Shown piece after piece: positions 11,001-19,489 of a stretch of 64,000 bases of DNA. The notes below the pieces were generated by a model. That model had not been told where the DNA came from, searched no databases, and worked only from the letters and a program-made list of their open reading frames with translations. Position 1 is the first letter of the stretch; every line of letters starts with the position of its first letter. Both the position numbers and the translations under genes were made by a program. Source of the DNA: Molanna angustata (lineage: Eukaryota > Arthropoda > Insecta > Trichoptera > Molannidae); NCBI GenBank assembly GCA_963576475.1, contig OY754990.1:7815985-7879984 (forward strand), in the 5' to 3' direction.

Positions 11001-14000
11001 GAACAAAAATTTTGCAAAAGAAATTATCAAATGGCAAAAAACAAATCTTAACTTTGTACAAAGAAGATGGCACCGAGAGCAATAACAAAGACGAAATATT
11101 AGATATAGCAAAAAAATTCTATGAATCATTGTACAGCTCACGAGTAAAACCTACACATGATAAAACCATAGAAAATAATCGCAGAATAATTAATGTCGGC
11201 TCAGAGGACATTCCTGACATATCTATGGAAGAAATGAAGCATGCTATTAAACAGATGAAAAACTCAAAAGCCCCTGGTCCTGATAATATTATAATAGAGA
11301 CCATTAAGTATGGAGGAGATGCACTTCAGAGAGTGGTACTGCAACTTCTAAATAGATGTCTGGAAGAATGTAATATACCAGAGGAATGGAACAATGCGAA
11401 TATTACATTATTACATAAAAAAGGAAATCAAAAACGCCTCGAGAACTATAGACCCATCAGCTTATTATCACACCTATATAAACTATTTACAAAAATCCTC
11501 ACCAGCAGACTTTCAAACAAACTAGATTCATACCAACCAGTAGAACAGGCAGGATTCAGAAAAGGCTTCGGAACAAATGACCATCTACAAACTCTAAAGA
11601 ATGTAATCCAGAAATATAATGAGTATAATATCCCCATAGCATTGGCATTTATAGATTTTGAAAAAGCCTTTGACTCAGTCGAGACATGGGCGGTGATGAA
11701 GGGTCTAGATAATTGCAGAATTGACTATAGATATTCCCAAATTTTGAATAATATTTATGAGAAGGCCACATCCAATATACAACTTCATGAACCATCCAAG
11801 AAATTTTACATTAGAAGAGGTGTCCGACAGGGTGACACTATTTCTCCCAAACTATTTACATTGGCCCTCGAAGATGTCTTCAAAACTCTGGATTGGTCTA
11901 AGAAAGGTATAAATATAAACGGCGAGTATCTCAGCAATCTACGGTTCGCAGATGATATTGTCATATTTGCCAAGGATGAGGAGGAATTGAAAACTATGCT
12001 GACAGAAATAAATTCAGCCTGTGTGAACATTGGATTGAAGATGAACATCTCCAAGACCAAAATGATGAGTAACGCAGAAGAGTCCTTCCCCATCATAATA
12101 GATGGAGTGCAAATTGAAAGAGTAGACAGATACATATATCTAGGCCATACCGTGATGCTTGCCAAAGAAAATCAAGAGGCAGAAATAGAGAGAAGACGTG
12201 GCCTTGCCTGGGCAGCTTTTGGAAAATTATCATACATTCTGAAATCCCGTAAATACTCCCATTATTTGAAAAAGAAGCTATTTGATGCATGTATTCTCCC
12301 AGTGCTTACTTATGGAATGGAAACATCGGTCCTAACAAAAAGAATAATGCACAAGCTGTTAGTGACACAGAGAGCTATGGAGAGAAAGTTGCTGGATATT
12401 TCAATAAGGGACAGAATTCAGAATGTCATGATAAGACAAAGAACCAAAGTAGCCGATGTAGCCGAAAGGGTCGCTGGCCTTAAGTGGAGCTGGGCTGGGC
12501 ATATTGCCAGATGCCAGGATTCACGATGGACCAAAAAGATCTTAGAATGGCGACCGAGAACAAGCCGAAGAGGTGTTGGCAGACCCCAGGCAAGGTGGTC
12601 TGATGACATCAAGAAATGTGCCGGAGGGAGATGGATGCAGTGTGCCCAAGACAGGGAGTTGTGGAGGATCAAAGGGGAGGCCTATGTCCAAGAATGGATG
12701 AAAACTGGCTGAAGAAGAAGAAGAAGAAGACGTTAAGGTTGGCACTACAATGGTGCTATGAAGGATAATAGTAATAATTGATTCAATTTGAATAAACTAA
12801 AACAATGATAAGATTTTAAAATAATGCCGAGTCACCTTGGCGAAAGCGTTTCATCATGGTTAACCAAATTTTGCGGAAAAATATTTTGTTATATTTACAT
12901 GTTTTATATAGAAAACAAAATACCTTACAATATTTATTAATTTGTGTTTAAGTGTTTATAGTTTGGTACATATTCTTCAATTATACAAACTATTGCCATC
13001 GACAGTTGGATCTCATGTGTTACATGCAACTAGTTTTACTATGTCATATGTCATGATTCCATAAATAATACTTACTTTTCAAATGATTGTTTCAGTCTGT
13101 TAGTGGTGGAGTGACCCATAGACAAGAGATACTCGCAGAGCTGAATGAAAAAGTGGAAAATGTTCGTCAGAAAACAGAGATGAAAGGTATTGCTTTACAA
13201 CAATTGTTGGACACTTATCTACTATCTATTAGTATTAGTAAGTTGTATGCACACAGATGCAAGATGAATGTAGAGTAATATACAGGGTGTTCCAAAAAGT
13301 ACAGTCAAGCGGAAGTCTAGAGGTTATGTGTAGATATATTACAAATATAAAAAATACTTGGTAATAGTTCTGTTTTTATTTGATATCGATGAATTTATTT
13401 GACTATCGATGCGTTTCATGCAAGGGACATCGTCAGAATAATACTCTACAAGACTAAGACTAGTGGTTACAAATTTTATATGACAGGTGTATAAATATGT
13501 TGGTTTGGAATGGTTGAAAAATAAGTTATTAAAAATAAGTTTTTCAACTGTTCAAAAACCAACATTTTTATACACCTGTAATGTAAACCACTAGTCTCAG
13601 TCTTGTAGAGTATTATTCTGACGATGTGCCTTGCACGAAACGCGTCGATAAACTAATAAATTCAATAGAACTAATACCAAGTATTTTTTTATATTTGTAA
13701 TATATCTACATATAATTGAGTTCTATCAAGAATTGTCGATTGACAGCCTTAACTTAACTAGAGGTTATGATTTTTTCCTATCAGATTGAAAGTTGAGTGT
13801 ACGCACCAAACGCTCTGTAAAATCGTCGGGTGAAAAACGCTCTGACAATTATAGTATCTGTTGTCTTCTATTTTATCTGTGGTAAGATGACTTCTATTTG
13901 TTTCTGTGGTGTCTATTATGTCATTTGACATGGTATCCGATGACAATATGCATTCACAAAGAGGTTAATTTAAGAAAAATATTATCCAAAATTTTCCAAT

Positions 14001-17000
14001 AAAAGGTCAGAAATCATTATTTACTCCACTGCCCGATTATTGTCTTTTCCAATAATTGATATGTGACATTTAAAAAGCCCGATGCTGCGTTCAGATTGAA
14101 ACACCGCTCTAACGGGTTCAGTGATATTGGTGTAAAATAACGCCGTAATCTGCAACTTCAGTTACATCCGACACTCGACGTCGAGTGTTCTATCTGAACA
14201 CAGCCCAGGGGTGGAATTTTCAAAAATCCTTCCTCAGTGGAAGGTTTTGCCAGGCTCTGGAATCAACTTCCCGTTGATACTCGAACCTTACCATAATTTT
14301 TTTCTTTTAAACAGCTGGTGGGGACTCTAATTTTGGTGGGGGTCACGGAGACGCATATTTTTATATTTTTGCTGGAAATATGCATCATACAAATACCGTG
14401 TAATGCCACAGTTACAACCATCAGTAACACTACCAATAGTCCTACTCCTAGCGTCCTCGAGTGGTCTTAAGATCCCGCGAGTCCCGGGCAATGTGGCCAC
14501 TGGCAATGCCATCAGCCATAGCAAATAGGAGAGGATGAACGGCGATTCTCTGGCGCCTCAAAACTGGAATCCCCAGCTAAGGGAAGGAAAACCCCGACAG
14601 AAAACCACCCAAGCCAGGTCTTATGCTACAACGTGCCTAGGGCTGAATGGCACCGGGGTTATATGATGTCGCAAGCGTTGTGCCCTCCGGAAACTGGTCC
14701 GAATCCGGAGTGTAAGTAGGACTTGCCATGATGTGGGGCTCCGTTATGGTGGACCGTCTATTTCCCCTTACTTTCCTAAGGTCTGGAAGTTGCCTTGTCG
14801 ACTGAAGGACCGTACGAACCAGATGAATACAAATAAACCAAAAAACCCACCTTCGTCCTCCCGAAAGGGGGGGCCTAGACTCGCCTACACAGGGGAGTCA
14901 TTATCAACCGTAGCCGGAGGTAATACAGCTATTCCCGCCCGAAAGGGGGGACCAAGACCCGTCTGCAAAGGGGGGTCGCCAACCACGATAGAAGCATCCA
15001 ATGAGGGGGAGAAGGGGAGACTGCTGCATGAAAGTGGTTCAGATTAATCTGCACCACTCGAAGGCGGCGTCTGCCGCATTACTTCTCCGCCTCTTAGAAA
15101 AAGGAGAAGATGTTGTCTTAGCCCAAGAACCATGGGTTGTCAAAAATCTAGTGGCTGGGTTAAAATCTAAAGACTACAGAATCTTCTATACAAACAATAA
15201 AGGTAAGCCAAGGTCTTGTATTCTTATAAAGAAGGAGCTCAATGCCTTTAAGGTGTCAGAGTTCTGCAACGAAGACATCACGGTGCTGGCAGTAGAACTT
15301 CAGTCCCAAACCATTTGGCTGATTTCTGCCTACCTAGCACATGATCACGAAGAACCGCCCCCTCCAGGTATCCTTCAACAAGCCATACATAGAGCAGAAG
15401 ATGAGAGGATACCTGTGGTGACAGGTGCAGATGCCAACGCACACCACACAATCTGGGGCAGCACGGACACAAACGAGAGAGGTGAGTTAATTTTTGAATA
15501 TATTTTATCACATAACCTCGAAATTTGTAATATAGGTGATACTCCAACATTTATTACCGCAATAAGGCGTGAAGTTCTAGACATAACAATTGCCAATGAA
15601 TATGCTGCCGAATATGTAAAAGAATGGAAAGTCTCAGCTGACCACTCCTTCTCTGATCACCAGTACATTGAATTTAACTTAAACTTTCAGAAACCAGATA
15701 GAGTCATGTACAGCAATAGAAGGAACACACAATGGGATAAGTACAACACTGCCCTCAGTGAATTTCTTTCTGAAATACCAACCAAACCCTCAACAACAGA
15801 GGAATTGGATAACATGGTAAAGACCCTTACTAATGCTTGTAACCAAGCCACCAGGGAATCGTGCCCGGTGCGTATAGCTAAAGGGAGAAAAAGACCACCA
15901 TGGTGGACAGAAGAGATAATTACCCTAAGAAGGGAATGTCGCAAACTATTTAACCTAGCCAAGAAAAACAATGAATGGGAAACTTATAAGGCTAGTCAAA
16001 GAGTTTTTAAGAGTAAAGTAAAAACGGCAAAAAGAACCTCATGGGAAGATTTCTGCACAAAAATTGAAACAATCCCTGAGGGAAACAGGATTCGCAAAAT
16101 CCTAGCTACGGATCCAGAGATGCCTGAATATATAAAGAAAAACGACGGCAGCTGGACCTCAAGCAGCTCTGAAACATTAGAGCTATTAACAGAAACACAC
16201 TTTCCTGGATGTAAACTCGACATGCCTAGGGAAACCGTCCACCCGATAGGGGGGGCGCAGACCCACCTGCAAAGAGAGGGCATGCCTGAGACAACAAACC
16301 AAACCAGGAAACAGAAAAACTCCCAGAAATTATTTAATACAGAAATGATTGCTTGGGCAATTTACAAGTTTGAACCATACAAGTCGCCAGGTCCGGATGG
16401 TATCATTCCAGCGGAACTGCAAGCGGCCTCGGAGACTGTCATACCCTGGTTGGAGACAATCTTCGAAGCATGTATAGAACTCTGTTATACCCCCAAATTA
16501 TGGAGAGAAGTAAAAGTGGTGTTCATACCCAAAGGTGGAAGAACATCTAATAATACATCCAAGGATTTCAGACCAATCAGTCTATCCTCGTTTGTCCTTA
16601 AAACGCTAGAAAGACTCATAGAAACCAGAATAAGGGGTAAAATAGAACCTTCAAAGTGGTCAGAGTCTCAACATGCGTACAGCAAAGGGAAATCTGTAGA
16701 AACAGCATTACACACCCTGATACACAGAATCGAGAAATCGATGAAGTATAAAGAGTACACACTGGTCTCCTTCCTAGACATAGAAGGAGCCTTTAATAAC
16801 ATTAAATATGAAACAATGACTCAGTCTCTGAGGAAATTGGGGATAGAGACTTCGCTCATAGAATTTATCGACAATATGTTGAGAAATAGAGTTATAAACT
16901 CAGAACTTGGGGGCTCAAAGATAAAAAGATACCCGGTGAAGGGAACACCCCAAGGAGGCGTTCTATCACCTCTTTTATGGAATCTAGCCCTAAATAAACT

Positions 17001-19422
17001 GTTGATGGAGTTAGACGACACCGGGGTCGGAGTAATCGCTTATGCAGATGATCTCGCCATAGCGGTGTCCGGTAAGATCCTCAACATACTCTCATCTCTC
17101 TTACAGAGGGCACTAGACAGGATAACTCAGTGGTGTATTAATAGTGGGTTGGGAGTGAACCCAAAGAAAACAGAGTTGATCCTCTTTACAAATAAACGGG
17201 TAATCCCGGCATTTACATTGCCAACCCTAGAAGGGGTGACATTAGAGATCTCAGCTCAAGCTAAATACCTTGGTCTGATCCTGGATAGAAAACTGAGCTG
17301 GAAGCCTAACACGCAGGAAAGAGTACGGAAAGCTACAAATGCACTGTACACCTGCAGAAAGATCGTGGGAAAACGATGGGGACTACACCCCAAGATAACC
17401 CACTGGATGTACAAGGCGGTCATAAGGCCAGTCATGATGTACGGAGTGGTGGTATGGTGGCACTGCTTGAAAAAAGGAGTGCGCCTAAAAGAGCTGGCAA
17501 AAGTTCAAAGACTAGCAGAAGTGACAACCACTGGCTGTCTGAGAACTACACCATCAAAAGCCCTTGACACCATCCTGCATCTGATGCCGCTTGACCTCCT
17601 AGGAAAACAAATGGCAACGAAAGCTGCCATAAGAATGAATTGTGTCAACCCTTGGAGGGAGACACACATTGGACACTCCATGGTTCTTCAGGAGTTCAAA
17701 AAGCCATCCGAAGGTATCGACTATGTCATTCCCAAGCCTTTCTTCGAGAACAGGTTCTCAACCCAAATCCCCTCGCGGGAAATGTGGAAGGAGAATCTAA
17801 TCCGTCACGATGAAGCTCAGGTGTTTTTCACTGATGGGTCAAAACTGGAAGGTAAGGTGGGCGGAGGAGTCTTTTCGGAGCAATTAAATATTAACATTTC
17901 TTTCAGGTTGCCGGACCACTGTAGTGTTTTTCAAGCAGAGATCTTGGCAATCCAGGAAGCAGTAGAATGGATACAAGGCAATGCAGTATCAAACAGCATT
18001 GTCCGTATTCTCACAGACAGCCAAGCGGCTATTAAAGCCTTAAAAGGCGTAAGTACTACTTCTAGAGTGGCCCTGAACTGCCGCAACATCTTAAATGGGG
18101 CAGCGGAGCGGTTCAATCTACAAATCATGTGGGTGCCGGGTCACAGTAATATAGTGGGGAATTGTAGGGCAGACGAACTTGCCAGAGCAGGTACCCTGTT
18201 ATCTCTAGACAATATCAAACACAGACCTGGAGTCCCCATGGCAACATGTAAACTCCGGGTCAGTGAGAAAATTATTGCTTGTGCTGACCAAAGGTGGTCT
18301 GAGGAGAGCACATGCTCCATTGCCAGACAAACATGGCCAAAATATGATCTCAGAAGAACCAGAGAAATACTCTCGTTCAGAAGAGACTCACTCGCCAGAG
18401 TCATATCAGTATTAACGGGACACTGGGTTATAGGAAAGCATGCCAGAAGGCTAGGGCTGGAGGCATACGATTACTGCAGAGCATGCCAAGACGAGGAGGA
18501 GGAGGAGACGGTGGTCCACTTCCTCTGTCACTGTCCTGCTCTCTCTAGAATTAGGAGAAGCTCCTTGGGAAGTTTCTTCTATGATGATTTAATTGACATA
18601 GCGTCGGCCGACATTGCAGACATTATGACATTCATTTGCCGCTCAGGCTGGTTCAAGGGGGATGAGTGAGTGGGAGGACAGCCCCAATGTGGTATCACAA
18701 AGGGCCAATCGGCCTAAGTGTGTTCTCCTCAAGAACTGCCACCCGCAAAAAAAAAAAAAAACAGCTGGTGAAACTCTGATGTCTCTCTTCCCTCTCTGCC
18801 TCATTTTCCTCCTTACCACTATCTCCGCCCCTTCCTTTTTTCCCCTTCCCATCCCCCCTAAATGCATATGTGTGTATATGTGTGTACGTATGTATGTGTG
18901 TGTATATGTATATATATGTTCTTTTTCTTTATTTTTCGTAATTGTGCTTTTCATATTTACATATACTTGATATATGTGTATGGGTATTTTTTTTCTTATT
19001 ATTATTTTTATTCTCTAAGGTTGACTGGAAGATGTTAATTTCATTAAAAAGTCCGCCTTTTGGCTTTTTTAATGTTTTATATTGCTCTTGTTTGTTTGTA
19101 CTTATTTTGTTATGTTATTTTAGCCAATAAAGTACTTATTATTATTATTATTTTGTGATTAAACCTATTTGTTTACCGAATTGCTGTGCCAGTCAGGTCA
19201 CATTGATTTATTGATATAAAGTGTAAAATCACAGTTAAATATGATAACAGTATGATATTCCGACCAACAGGTTCTGCGATGAACGACCAGTCCCCAGTTG
19301 TAAATATAAAGCGAGCCGTGTCTTCGCTGCGAAAGGAAATACAGAAGATGGACACTCATCTGGCAGTTCTCATGTGGAGCGTCATAGAACATCAAATGAG
19401 AGCCAAAAAGACACAAGTTTGA
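4994..19422 (+). CDS. IFT57: Intraflagellar transport protein 57 (IFT57), whole gene
   Basis: IFT57 is an IFT-B complex subunit needed for anterograde transport and cilium assembly; in insects ciliated cells are mainly sensory neurons and sperm. Seven exons: 4994-5082, 5194-5399, 6720-6983, 8018-8158, 8971-9149, 13096-13186, 19271-19422. Every junction is GT-AG and phase-consistent, giving 373 aa plus TGA. Residues 1-125 match the calponin-homology-like N-terminus (EQFHIFTSLAVWL, DDPNSTVSGIL, GFGEHVIYLLEKL). Residues 129-175 are an acidic linker. Then EWKSEVERATPALRI and the C-terminal coiled coil (SVSGGVTHRQEILAELNEKV) follow. Compared with vertebrate IFT57 (429 aa, from memory) about 15 residues seem missing between exons 4 and 5, so a micro-exon in 8160-8970 may be overlooked. 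Introns carry many mobile elements. Start chosen: first of two tandem ATGs. Confidence 0.95.
5194..5399 (+). CDS. IFT57: IFT57 exon 2
   Basis: Acceptor gatttcag. It encodes most of the N-terminal CH-like fold, through SVDFSPNKLKQ. It ends in phase 1 at a caag|gtttca donor. Confidence 0.95.
6096..6318 (-). mobile_element. SINE-A, reverse copy in IFT57 intron 2
   Basis: Reverse complement of the element at 1914-2140: box B is seen as gggaatcaaacccgggac and box A as caaactgagccacga. The body tgtcaaatatttatttaaca is shared. Confidence 0.8.
6363..6660 (-). mobile_element. LINE 3'-end fragment in IFT57 intron 2
   Basis: The minus strand reads in one frame as a C-terminal non-LTR reverse transcriptase tail (VLSIFGYIARREPGNLEK, then KRSRGRSPARWCDQI and VRDPQH at the end). 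This is the usual G-RP-RW motif block of RTE/CR1-like LINEs. It is 5'-truncated and ends about 60 bp before the exon 3 acceptor. Confidence 0.75.
6720..6983 (+). CDS. IFT57: IFT57 exon 3
   Basis: Acceptor tatttccag. It encodes the end of the CH-like domain (ALKAIDYGWRPV) and the acidic linker. Donor ttttg|gtagaa, phase 1. Repeat D begins only about 10 bp past the donor. Confidence 0.93.
6990..7190. mobile_element. Interspersed repeat D, copy 2
   Basis: Shares ggcttatcccacaatgtggg, the attatcttataaaaggaaaa stretch and the terminal accattctaagctggtgcct with the copies at 75-385 and 36803-37085. It sits against the exon 3 donor of IFT57. Confidence 0.65.
7285..7390 (-). mobile_element. Fragment of the repeat found inserted at 21686-22256
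   Basis: The reverse complement matches 22118-22222 closely: aaggggccccttaatccc, catacatggtc, ggtactctggtcgcc and ggattcgtgaat. Only the non-coding tail is present. Confidence 0.7.
7391..8017 (+). other. IFT57 intron 3, no recognisable element
   Basis: AT-rich intronic sequence. Beyond the acceptor region before 8018 I see no exon, TIR or repeat that I can name. Confidence 0.4.
8018..8158 (+). CDS. IFT57: IFT57 exon 4
   Basis: Acceptor tttattaccag. It encodes NTLMKWDSGAEWKSEVERA...WRAHLQQLVTHRT, the conserved block ahead of the coiled coil. Phase 1 at both ends. Confidence 0.93.
8275..8590 (-). mobile_element. LINE 3'-end fragment, RTE-type
   Basis: The minus strand encodes RRTQVADIVDRITKLKWQWA followed by RHVV and SRWTPKVLKWRP. 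This aligns with the C-terminus of the RTE ORF at 9827-12712 ([20 protein letters not shown]). It ends in a (GAA)n tail at 8279-8290 and is degenerate and 5'-truncated. Confidence 0.75.
8971..9149 (+). CDS. IFT57: IFT57 exon 5
   Basis: Acceptor acaattgcag. It encodes ELSRQWNEVGDSLSRVISRA...AKAANDNYK, heptad-like helix, with phase 0 at its end. It is unusually GC-rich for the window, as expected of a coding exon. Confidence 0.92.
9229..9310. mobile_element. Interspersed repeat D, degraded scrap
   Basis: cattcataccatcatggcat, then cagtgtggagtgactaac and gtgtgggt: a weakened version of the repeat D core. Confidence 0.45.
9811..12729 (+). mobile_element. RTE-type LINE, long copy
   Basis: An 11-bp direct repeat, acgttaaggtt (9800-9810 and 12730-12740), is the target-site duplication. 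The element ends in (GAA)n, typical of RTE/BovB tails. Its single ORF is open. It is nested in the older LINE, in IFT57 intron 5 and in the same orientation as that gene. Truncated relatives: 45229-45670 and 46856-47580. Confidence 0.9.
9827..12712 (+). CDS. RTE-type endonuclease/reverse transcriptase
   Basis: Retrotransposon protein that nicks the target and copies element RNA by target-primed reverse transcription. 961 codons are open from just after an upstream TAG; the first ATG in frame comes well downstream, so the true start is probably lost to 5' truncation. APE endonuclease motifs appear in order: NSRTLRTEDRLLELEEEL, LSEVKR, YAPT, GDFNAKLG, NEIDYI, SDHRLV. The RT follows: PGPDNI, YRPISLLSHLYKLFTKIL, QAGFRKG, AFIDFEKAFDSV, GVRQGDTISPKLFT and the catalytic FADD near residue 707. 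The C-terminus is [15 protein letters not shown]. There are no frameshifts or stops, so the copy is young. It matches the ORFs annotated in insects as endonuclease-reverse transcriptase. Confidence 0.92.
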   Translation, partial: AGNKEKEQADQPQKLFLATFNSRTLRTEDRLLELEEELSKIKWSILGLSEVKRRGEEYIKLKSGHALYYRGKTDETTGGVGFLINKNIERRVTCVKSISDRVIYLIIKLNTKYSIKIIQVYAPTSSCTEEEIEEFYDDIDKSLAINKTHFCCLIGDFNAKLGTKESTSEDNIGQYGLGIRNERGKLLMDFLKENNLFAMNTFFRKKAQNKWTWRSPDNRTKNEIDYIHCTHKCIVKDVTVLNKFAVDSDHRLVRATITVNTKLERLKLIKKPKTNISQILLNKIPEYQSTISSELTKKPLPNTCTSAEINQFIHDTVNNALKQIIPSNRTKQDKLTTNTKDLMNKRNRMREKKEWNTPEYKALNKQVRKAIRKDNARYKETIVNQIISENGGTKILQKKLSNGKKQILTLYKEDGTESNNKDEILDIAKKFYESLYSSRVKPTHDKTIENNRRIINVGSEDIPDISMEEMKHAIKQMKNSKAPGPDNIIIETIKYGGDALQRVVLQLLNRCLEECNIPEEWNNANITLLHKKGNQKRLENYRPISLLSHLYKLFTKILTSRLSNKLDSYQPVEQAGFRKGFGTNDHLQTLKNVIQKYNEYNIPIALAFIDFEKAFDSVETWAVMKGLDNCRIDYRYSQILNNIYEKATSNIQLHEPSKKFYIRRGVRQGDTISPKLFTLALEDVFKTLDWSKKGININGEYLSNLRFADDIVIFAKDEEELKTMLTEINSACVNIGLKMNISKTKMMSNAEESFPIIIDGVQIERVDRYIYLGHTVMLAKENQEAEIERRRGLAWAAFGKLSYILKSRKYSHYLKKKLFDACILPVLTYGMETSVLTKRIMHKLLVTQRAMERKLLDISIRDRIQNVMIRQRTKVADVAERVAGLKWSWAGHIARCQDSRWTKKILEWRPRTSRRGVGRPQARWSDDIKKCAGGRWMQCAQDRELWRIKGEAYVQEWMKTG
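13096..13186 (+). CDS. IFT57: IFT57 exon 6
   Basis: Acceptor gattgtttcag. It encodes SVSGGVTHRQEILAELNEKV and then ENVRQKTEMK. The GGVT-R segment matches vertebrate IFT57. Ends phase 1. Confidence 0.94.
13315..13735. mobile_element. Fold-back element, long arms
   Basis: The left arm (about 13325-13500) and right arm (about 13550-13735) are imperfect reverse complements. They include atatattacaaatataaaaa and ctctacaagactaagactag against ctagtctcagtcttgtagag. The loop is about 50 bp and there is no ORF. It lies in IFT57 intron 6. Confidence 0.7.
13768..14210 (-). mobile_element. Interspersed repeat E, unbroken copy
   Basis: Reverse complement of 1700-2340 without the SINE. Landmarks are gtgaaaaacgctctgaca, ttctattttatctgtggt, tatttactccactgccc and gctgcgttcagattgaaa. 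It is the empty-site reference for the SINE-A insertion. Confidence 0.7.
14733..15047 (+). CDS. Short upstream ORF of the LOA/I-type LINE
   Basis: 104 codons overlapping the start of the polymerase ORF by 47 bp in another frame. It contains a repeated RKGGPR...G-S/T pattern and no zinc knuckle. It could be a remnant of ORF1 or simply 5'-UTR that happens to be open. Function unknown. Confidence 0.3.
   Translation: MGLRYGGPSISPYFPKVWKLPCRLKDRTNQMNTNKPKNPPSSSRKGGPRLAYTGESLSTVAGGNTAIPARKGGPRPVCKGGSPTTIEASNEGEKGRLLHESGSD
15001..18669 (+). CDS. LINE polyprotein: endonuclease, reverse transcriptase, RNase H
   Basis: 1222 aa without stop or frameshift. The start may instead be the Met at 15028 (MKVVQINLHHSKAA), where family similarity begins. 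APE endonuclease, residues about 10-240: AQEPWV, TGADANAHHTIWGS, SADHSFSDHQYI. RT, about 450-800: YKSPGPDGIIP, FRPISLSSFVLKTLERL, SFLDIEGAFNNI, GTPQGGVLSPLLWNL and the catalytic YADD near 681. RNase H, about 940-1065: FFTDGSKLEGK, FQAEILAIQEA, LTDSQAAI, HSNIVGNCRADELA. C-terminal zinc-knuckle-like CRACQDEEEEETVVHFLCHC. EN-RT-RNH order in a single ORF fits the LOA or I group. It is likely recent and possibly still competent. Confidence 0.92.
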   Translation: MRGRRGDCCMKVVQINLHHSKAASAALLLRLLEKGEDVVLAQEPWVVKNLVAGLKSKDYRIFYTNNKGKPRSCILIKKELNAFKVSEFCNEDITVLAVELQSQTIWLISAYLAHDHEEPPPPGILQQAIHRAEDERIPVVTGADANAHHTIWGSTDTNERGELIFEYILSHNLEICNIGDTPTFITAIRREVLDITIANEYAAEYVKEWKVSADHSFSDHQYIEFNLNFQKPDRVMYSNRRNTQWDKYNTALSEFLSEIPTKPSTTEELDNMVKTLTNACNQATRESCPVRIAKGRKRPPWWTEEIITLRRECRKLFNLAKKNNEWETYKASQRVFKSKVKTAKRTSWEDFCTKIETIPEGNRIRKILATDPEMPEYIKKNDGSWTSSSSETLELLTETHFPGCKLDMPRETVHPIGGAQTHLQREGMPETTNQTRKQKNSQKLFNTEMIAWAIYKFEPYKSPGPDGIIPAELQAASETVIPWLETIFEACIELCYTPKLWREVKVVFIPKGGRTSNNTSKDFRPISLSSFVLKTLERLIETRIRGKIEPSKWSESQHAYSKGKSVETALHTLIHRIEKSMKYKEYTLVSFLDIEGAFNNIKYETMTQSLRKLGIETSLIEFIDNMLRNRVINSELGGSKIKRYPVKGTPQGGVLSPLLWNLALNKLLMELDDTGVGVIAYADDLAIAVSGKILNILSSLLQRALDRITQWCINSGLGVNPKKTELILFTNKRVIPAFTLPTLEGVTLEISAQAKYLGLILDRKLSWKPNTQERVRKATNALYTCRKIVGKRWGLHPKITHWMYKAVIRPVMMYGVVVWWHCLKKGVRLKELAKVQRLAEVTTTGCLRTTPSKALDTILHLMPLDLLGKQMATKAAIRMNCVNPWRETHIGHSMVLQEFKKPSEGIDYVIPKPFFENRFSTQIPSREMWKENLIRHDEAQVFFTDGSKLEGKVGGGVFSEQLNINISFRLPDHCSVFQAEILAIQEAVEWIQGNAVSNSIVRILTDSQAAIKALKGVSTTSRVALNCRNILNGAAERFNLQIMWVPGHSNIVGNCRADELARAGTLLSLDNIKHRPGVPMATCKLRVSEKIIACADQRWSEESTCSIARQTWPKYDLRRTREILSFRRDSLARVISVLTGHWVIGKHARRLGLEAYDYCRACQDEEEEETVVHFLCHCPALSRIRRSSLGSFFYDDLIDIASADIADIMTFICRSGWFKGDE
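18771..19153 (+). other. LINE-like 3' tail ending in (TTA)n
   Basis: A pyrimidine-rich stretch is followed by TG/TA microsatellite (18865-18925), then aaaagtccgccttttggc, aataaagtacttatt and a TTA run. It looks like a 3'-UTR plus microsatellite tail of a LINE. It is either the real end of the element at 14321 or an older LINE at its target site. Confidence 0.45.
19271..19422 (+). CDS. IFT57: IFT57 exon 7 (last)
   Basis: Acceptor tattccgaccaacag. It encodes GSAMNDQSPVVNIKRAVSSL then RKEIQKMDTHLAVLMWSVIE and ends KKTQV-TGA. This matches the conserved IFT57 C-terminus (PLVKIKQSLTKLK, IRIGVVEHTLLQ in vertebrates). No nearby AATAAA is obvious. Confidence 0.95.
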
Positions 19423-19489
19423 ATTTTCATATGGATATTTGCAAGGTGTATTTATTTGCTCGATTGGTGAATTAGAAAAATTTGTGATA

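Larger units (their letters stand above)
9350..12772 (-). mobile_element. Older LINE (family X), split by an RTE insertion
   Basis: A 34-bp direct repeat with one mismatch (9316-9349 and 12773-12806, containing ttgaataaactaaaacaat) flanks it. The minus strand reads ...IVVPTLTYASETRTWQ... across the RTE insertion site. It continues HESRINAVEMRSLRRI, then MYDRVRNEDIRKE, then degenerate sequence to about 9405. This is the C-terminal part of a non-LTR reverse transcriptase and is 5'-truncated. Related pieces: 19490-19556, 20655-20945, 50517-50760. Confidence 0.8.
14321..18758 (+). mobile_element. LOA/I-type LINE, apparently full length
   Basis: A 12-bp direct repeat, aaacagctggtg, flanks it at 14309-14320 and 18759-18770, right after a run of 14 A. 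The 5' part (14321-15000) is non-coding or carries a short ORF (14733-15047) rich in RKGGPR-like repeats. The main ORF is 15001-18669. The element lies in IFT57 intron 6, in sense orientation. Boundary caveat: sequence after the repeat (18771-19153) ends in (TTA)n like another LINE tail, so the true 3' end may be 19153. Confidence 0.8.

Noticed and set aside
10231..12745. Several minus-strand and other-frame ORFs inside the RTE element
   Set aside because: Shadows of the 961-codon RTE frame, which carries all the motifs.
15278..18404. Other-frame ORFs inside the LOA/I-type LINE
   Set aside because: Shadows of the 1222-codon polymerase ORF.
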